From Polydactylus sextarius (taxonomy: Eukaryota; Chordata; Actinopteri; Polynemidae), in assembly GCA_016801845.1 (NCBI GenBank), contig CM028908.1, forward strand, positions 22,242,547-22,306,546: DNA of 64,000 nt, in the 5' to 3' direction. Below, piece after piece: positions 58,311 through 64,000 of this stretch; positions within the stretch are counted from its first letter, which is position 1, and each line of letters begins with the position of its first letter. Position numbers and translations under genes: made by a program. The notes under the pieces are model-generated. The model was given only the letters and a program-made list of their open reading frames with translations. It searched no databases and had not been told where the DNA came from.

Positions 58311-58639
58311 TAATGTGACAAGGAATGAGAGGATTGTTGACTTGTCTTTCATAATATGAGTGCTTGAAGTGTCCAGTGCATGAAGAGTCCAGTTGTGAAT
58401 GAGTGTTTTTCTGACTACTCCCACTTTTTAGTGATGGTTGCTCCATTCTGACAAGCTTCCTTTCACCACCATTTCAAACTCAGTCTGCTGTGTTCAGAAT
58501 GTGTCTCCTTTGTCACTGAAAACAACACAGCTGTAATATCAAGGGACAAGCAGAATGAACTTTTCTGACAGTAATTAATCCATAACTCTTGTGATATTTT
58601 CATATAAATCACAGAGATTCCAAGGCAGGGCAAACACAT

Positions 58640-58815
58640 ATAGTCAGACAACCATTCACACTCGTACTCATATCTACAGGCAATTTAGCGTGATCAATTA
58701 TCCTGTCCCCCAATGTGTGCATGTTTTTGGACTAAGGAAGGAAACTGGAACATACGGAGGAAACCCATACAGACTCGGGGAGAACATGCAAACACCACAC
58801 AGAAAGACCCTGTGT
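58640..58815 (-). repeat. Dispersed teleost repeat
   Basis: Text such as aaccattcacactcgtactc, ggcaatttagcgtgatcaat, gtttttggactaaggaagga and ggggagaacatgcaaacacc matches, with changes, a repeat seen very often in fish genomes. Family and strand are from general recognition only. Confidence 0.55.
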
Positions 58816-59810
58816 CCACACCCTGAGTAAGACCAAAAAGATTATTTTGTATGAACATCGTAGAGTAAATGCTCATGGTCTCATACAAATCAAAAGGCAT
58901 GTAACAACATAAAAAGAGTATTAACAAAAAAATCTGTCATTTATTTATTTTTTTTATTTGTTGAAAACATACTGTATTAGCAAAAGCTCAAAACTTGTAT
59001 AGTATATTTAACAGCAATACAAAAACAACAAAATAGAAAATGCCCCTTAAACAAAAGTCTATAACATGCTGACCCACCACAGTGTGAACAATAGTATAAT
59101 AATTTCAACCAAAAAATATACAAGTTTCTGCACACAAGTTAAAGAGCAGCCACCACAGTCCAAAGCCAGCCTGAAATGAATTCTCCTTTTTAACTCCAAG
59201 GCTGGGTGGCATCATCCAGTGATTGGCTGGAATTAGCTTACTTTGGTGCATCCATCAACATATAATGGCCTGCACCTGACCATAAGCACTGCAACAACCT
59301 TAAGAAAGAAAATATATTTCACATGCGCACACTTGCCACACTTTCTGTGTACTCTAGTACACGAGGGCACCAACGTGGGTAATTAGTGGAAGTGGCAGTG
59401 GCTGTAACAGGAATGGACTCATAATTGGACAAAAGCTAGAGATAAAAAAAAAAAAACTCAGGACACACACAACCATGAAAAGTATGAACTTATCAGTCTG
59501 TCAGGTAATTTTTTTTTTTTTTTTTTTTTTTTACCAATTTGAACATGTTAACACACAGAAAATGGACAGGTGTTAAAGGTGCAGTCGGTAAGTCTATGAA
59601 ATTCCGGGACTCAGCCAGAAAAATTCAAAAATGGATATAACATTAAGGTCCCTCCCTCAGCCTCTGCTGAGCTCCACAACTGTCTCTCTAACCTATCCCT
59701 CCTTCCTCCTCTACAGACAAGATAATGCACACCAGAGCACATGCACACATGCTAACAAATGAGCATGAGTACTGCATCCACAGCAACCGGAGATTCACAA
59801 ATAACACTCT
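58816..59810. other. Non-coding interval
   Basis: A/T-rich sequence with a poly(T) tract at 59509-59532; no gene recognised. The part from about 59575 (aaaggtgcagtcggtaagtc) resembles the start of a short interspersed element but no second boundary is visible. Confidence 0.5.
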
Positions 59811-60359
59811 TGCTGTGTCTCAAACCGCCTACTTCTGTTAGTTCACTTCCATGTAATATGCTATGTATACTTCCGTAGTGCATGACTGTCCGTATTTCGA
59901 CACAGTACGCGCAGTGTGAACATGCTGGGCAATTACCAGAAATGACAATCGGAACATCTTCTTCTTCTGTTTTTTAACGGAACATAAATTACCAATTGTC
60001 GCCCGCAAAGATATCTGCCGGCTTGTTTTCAATTATAATCAATAATGAAAATCTTACTAATGCTGATGTTTGCTTGTGTGGCTCCATGTTTCATGCAAGG
60101 TAGCTATTACGCTGCCACTTCCATCCCTCCCCTTCTGCTATGTAGCCATAATGGCACTTATTTAGGTGCGAAGTGTTCACCGTTCCACACTCAACTTTCT
60201 GACCATAATGAGTGCACTATCCGGGTATTAACAGTACACTGCACTTTACTATACTTGGTAAAGTGCATACTTCAGTGTGAACCATACTTCAGTGTGAACT
60301 CACTTACGCCCTTAAAGTGGTTAGTATGAGTGTGGAAGTATGCGATTTGAGACACAGCA
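59811..60359. mobile_element. MITE with ~25-bp terminal inverted repeats
   Basis: The left end tgctgtgtctcaaaccgcct and the following acttc match the reverse complement of the right end (gaagtatgcg then atttgagacacagca) at 23 of 25 positions. The element is 549 bp, without a transposase ORF. Target-site duplication is not clear from the flanks, so the superfamily is left open. Confidence 0.75.
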
Positions 60360-60619
60360 TCTGTACGAACACGAAGTAAAAACTCGCTGTTCAGAGTTGA
60401 TATTAGCCATTAGCACTGTTATAAATTTTCATCACAAATTAAGTCAGAGATACATAAAGATAATAAGAAAATTACATATCAAGAAGAAATGTTGACAACT
60501 CTGCATCAAACTTGAATCCTTTTAAAACACATACTTCCCTCCACTTTAGGAAAGCCACTCCAATGTTCATACAAATTTTATTTTTTAGAACATTTTTTCC
60601 TTCCTCTGTGTTAGGCCTC

Positions 60620-61150
60620 ATTTACACAAAAACAACAAGATTTTTCCTTGTTTTAAATTTAATTATTTAAATTTTGTGTTTATACGGTAGCATCTCCAGA
60701 AATTTCCTCATTACCGGATGATGCGAAAGTCAAGTGAAAATGATGTAGTACATATGTCAGACCAGTAGGCGGCACTGTGATGCTTCCACAGTCATATATG
60801 AAAACAAAGAACAAAGCATTTATAGAAAACATTACACAATTATAAATAATATAGTAAGGTTAAAATAGTGGAATGTGTTGTGTTGAGGTTTATGATTTCA
60901 CTGTTTACTTTGGTGTCTTCCAAGGGCGAACACTGTCAGGTGTGAAGGAGCACAGTGCGATGTCTGTTTCGCCTATTCACATTGAAACACATTGGGGGGT
61001 GTTTTCATAAAAATCCACTCTGGAGGGTGGTTTCAAAAGTTTGCGGTTTCGGCCTCCAAAAACACCATCTCCTTGTAAACTAAAGGTTTAAATGACAAAG
61101 AACTTTTCTGGATTCACCTACTTTTGCGTTCATAGCGTTTCTGTGTAAAC
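60620..61150. mobile_element. Probable MITE with short inverted ends
   Basis: atttacacaaaaac at the left and gtttctgtgtaaac at the right are inverted matches at 12 of 14 positions, and the interior (agtaggcggcactgtgatgc, ggtttcggcctccaaaaaca) looks like short non-autonomous elements of fish. Boundaries approximate. Confidence 0.45.
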
Positions 61151-62769
61151 AACTCCTTGTTCTTTCTTGCCTTCATTGTGTAGATGGTCGTTGACAACGG
61201 AGGAAGCTGCAGTTTTATATTTTGGCTGCTCTGGCATTTTGCTGCTACCTAATTTCAGTACTTCTCATGTGTGACTCTATGTGTGTGTTACATGCCGAAC
61301 CCGAAGACAAAAATGGCACTTTAACATAAAAGGGTCACAGAGACAGAGTAGTGTAAAAAAAGTAACAATTTTTAATAGAAAAACAACAGCATGATTCTAC
61401 AAATAAACAGGATGTAAGAATCCTAAGGTTCAGCAGACAAACAAAAAGATAGAGGAAAGGTGAGTCTTCTGGGCCTCTAACTGAACTGCACTCACCACAC
61501 CTACGCTACAAGAGTACAGGAAAAGAGAAGTAAATTGTCTAACTGTCCAAGTTTATAGTGCCAGTCTTTACAATGATAATAAAGAAAAAAAAAACCTACA
61601 AGAAACAAAAGTAAGTGCATCCAAGAGGAGAGAGGGAGCCATCTTGGGATGTGGGTGGTATAAATAGACTGAAAAGACTGGTCTCCAGCAAATCACAGTC
61701 AACTCCCAATCAGCACCAACAGAACTGCACCTGAGAGGGAGATTCAGACAGACAAAACACAGAGACAAAAGACATGAGCACATAACAGTGTGCTACCTAA
61801 GGTATGTGTGGAGAGAGGGGGGTTCTGCAGCATGTGCACGAGCTGTGATTGACAAGGAGCTAACTCCTAGCTCTTGTTCTGACTTGTTAAACAAACCTGC
61901 AGCAATGGATTTTCCAAATCCAATTATAAGCTGTAGGTGGAGCCAGAGGAGCTGAAGCTTTAATTCTGTGTTAATGTAAGTGCTATGAAGGGTTGTATAT
62001 CATCTGGATATGTATCTGTATTGATATTGTGTTAAGTTGTATATAACATAAGCTTGTATGAGCTACTCACATTAGTAGTGAGAGAAGTAGAAAGAATGAT
62101 TTATTTTTTTCTGTCCCTCACTCACTTTAAGTGTAAAGTGATGTACTTCGAGCCATTCTTATGCAAAAAGGTGCAATTGATGCCAGACATGTGACAGTAT
62201 ATCAATGAGGAAGACAATATTTACTATCGTGAAACTGATCATTCTGTTCCAAAGACAGACTGATTTTGCCTGTAGATGTGGAAACACAGAAGATAACAAA
62301 TGACTCGGAGCTGACTCATGAAGAGCAAAATTGATTAGCAGTCGCCAGTTCATCATTGCAGCTGAAAATGTGATGCATATTTTGTGGGGGCAAAAGCCAC
62401 TGCATCTAATGGACAAAGAGAGATAATGAGTTCCCCTTAAGGATGTGGACATTAATCACAGTGCCATTTAAGAACAGCTCCAGTTTAGAGAGATGAGGAG
62501 TTAAAAGAATGAATAGCTGGATGGACAAGACTCTGCTACAGTTTTAGCTGGACACCATGTTTTAAAATGCACGAATGCACAAATATATTATATTACATCA
62601 TTTGTACTTGTGTTTGATATTAGTGGGTACTTGAGGGCAGGTTGACAGATTGAAAGACAAACAGTATTGGGCTCATCTGGTTGGCAGTAGTTTGGTTTGC
62701 ATGATCACAGAATGTTGGCAGCTTAGCAGACCAGACATGATAGTTTGCAGCAGTAGCTGTTCTGAGAAG
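61151..62769. other. Non-coding interval upstream of the SLC41-like exon
   Basis: No coding exon recognised. Probably 5' flank and leader of the gene beginning at 62770. Confidence 0.4.
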
Positions 62770-62898
62770 ATGGAGGAGGAGAAGCTCCACATTTCGTCCA
62801 GAGAGTCATCCAGAGTGATCTGCCTCCAGGTGCTGCCTTCATATCTGTTAGCTGGGCTGGGCATGGTGTCGGCTGGCATGCTGCTGGACCAGGTGCAG
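62770..62898 (+). CDS. SLC41-type magnesium transporter, first coding exon (partial gene)
   Basis: SLC41 proteins are MgtE-related membrane carriers that move Mg2+, reported as Na+/Mg2+ exchangers. The exon starts at ATG 62770 in good context (aagATGG) and ends CAG|gtcagt in phase 0. It encodes MEEEKLHISSRESSRV and then a hydrophobic helix, CLQVLPSYLLAGLGMVSAGM followed by LLDQVQ, which resembles the first transmembrane segment of SLC41A1-3 (LLAGxGxVSAGMxLDxVQ). In that family the next exon begins with a His-Trp and a Val-Phe-rich stretch; I find it nowhere in the remaining 1.1 kb, so the gene continues beyond the window. Which of the three paralogues this is cannot be decided from 43 residues. 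Confidence 0.7.
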
Positions 62899-64000
62899 GT
62901 CAGTGACACTGGTTTTAAATTAGTTCACTAGAATAGATTATACACATGGCAAACCACTTTGGGATGGGTCCAGTGTGATCTACATCAATATTATCATACA
63001 TAGGCAAAAATATTGACATCTTTGATTGATTTTTTTTGTCGTCATATTAATCTCAGAACCTTTAGTTGCTTGTACAGATGAAAATAGTTGTTTTCAGATG
63101 ATCAGATTTTCCCAGGCTTTTGTTCCTCTAACAGCAGGCTGAACTGTGGTGATGTGAGTTTGGAGGTCAGAGTGACCTGGTAGATCTGTAAAGTGACCTT
63201 GCCCCATGGGAACAGATAAACCAGTTTTGGCAGTAGCAGTTCAGTTGCACATACAAGTGTACAGCTACATATGTAGTTTGCAACTATACTTGAGAAACAA
63301 GGCCATGTGACAACAGTGACAATAAGAAGACATCTTGACTGGTTATGTAGTTTTGACTTTAAGCACAATGTGAATTTAAACATGTTGTTGTTATTGGAAA
63401 ACTCATCTTAAGTTTTTATGTAATTGCAGCACTTCTCACATGAACCAAATTTTGATTGTTAGCTTCAGTTAGCAACAGCAATGTTAATTAAAGGCCACAG
63501 TAAATAGATACAATAATCAACATACACATAACAATGCATTTACAGAGTTAGATATAATGTTTCCCTAAGCTTTTCAGCCTTTCAGTGTTTCGATATAAAG
63601 ATGGGCTATATGCCTCCAGGTTCTCCCACAACCACTGGTGTTGTGAGCAGGTGGTGTCATGTGGTGCCAGTGTTGTTGTCATCCAGTTGTGATCAGGAAG
63701 TGGAACTACAGTATAAGTAGATACACCTGTCTAACCGATTGCGGGTGAAGTGCTGTCAATCATTAGGTCAAGAATCTGATTTAAAGGCAACAGGGAGTCA
63801 AAAAACGTTTTTTTTTTTTACCTCGTCTTTGTTGAAAAACAGTAGTCTACCCACTTTCAGGAACATGTGAAAAGTGCTAGAAATTCTGAACATCTCCTTT
63901 TCATAGAAATTCCTCTTTTAGAAATGTCCACTAGAAAATGGGTCAATTTCAAAAATGTTTTTTGTAACAAAAAATGTATCTCACTGCCCTTTGGCTTTAT
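62899..64000 (+). other. First intron of the SLC41-like gene
   Basis: No further exon recognised up to the window end. Confidence 0.5.

Noticed and set aside
63102..63383. 93-codon ORF on the - strand.
   Set aside because: No domain or splice signals; lies in the presumed first intron of the SLC41-like gene.

Overview
The window is vertebrate nuclear DNA, most likely from a ray-finned (teleost) fish. The signs are spliced genes with GT-AG introns, long AT-rich non-coding stretches with GT/TA microsatellites, MITE-like elements of teleost type, and an R2-superclade LINE of a sort common in fish. No bacterial or organellar gene organisation is present.

Left part (1-26.7 kb). The first ~15.7 kb holds no exon I can recognise. 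From 16.23 to 19.50 kb lie the last five coding exons of a phosphatase-and-actin-regulator gene (PHACTR family, best fit phactr3) on the + strand. They carry two RPEL actin-binding repeats and the C-terminal PP1-binding tail. At 25.13-26.05 kb, on the - strand, is a single-exon glycogen-targeting PP1 regulator with an RVxF motif and a CBM21 domain (best fit ppp1r3d). In human, PHACTR3 and PPP1R3D are neighbours on 20q13.3 in this same convergent arrangement, which supports both names.

Middle part (about 26.75-57.62 kb). This is a tandem tRNA-gene array. I count 48 full-length or near-full-length tRNA-like copies: 13 Ser(GCT), 12 Ala(TGC) and 23 Ala(AGC). About 29 look structurally intact. The regular unit is ~2.1 kb and is itself a trimer of ~0.7 kb monomers, each led by a tRNA-Ala; the Ala(TGC) monomer also carries the tRNA-Ser. 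Derived variants recur every second unit (~4.2 kb), so amplification probably went by dimers. Three Ala copies share an identical 15-nt loss of the anticodon arm but keep the alanine G3:U70 acceptor pair. No tRNA copy I checked has a TTTT terminator close behind it. One Ala(AGC) monomer near 31.7 kb is interrupted by two head-to-tail copies of a LINE with zinc finger, reverse transcriptase, CCHC knuckle and restriction-like endonuclease; both copies are broken.

Right part (57.6-64 kb). Directly after the array come three + strand exons with compatible splice phases and a stop codon (57.68-58.23 kb), from a gene I cannot name. Its last exon and following sequence resemble a segment repeated inside every Ala(AGC) monomer, suggesting the array unit captured part of such a gene. 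Then follow dispersed repeats, two MITE-like elements and, at 62.77-62.90 kb, a first coding exon of an SLC41-type magnesium transporter whose remaining exons lie beyond the window.

All calls were made by reading the sequence. No tRNA scan, database search or alignment program was run.
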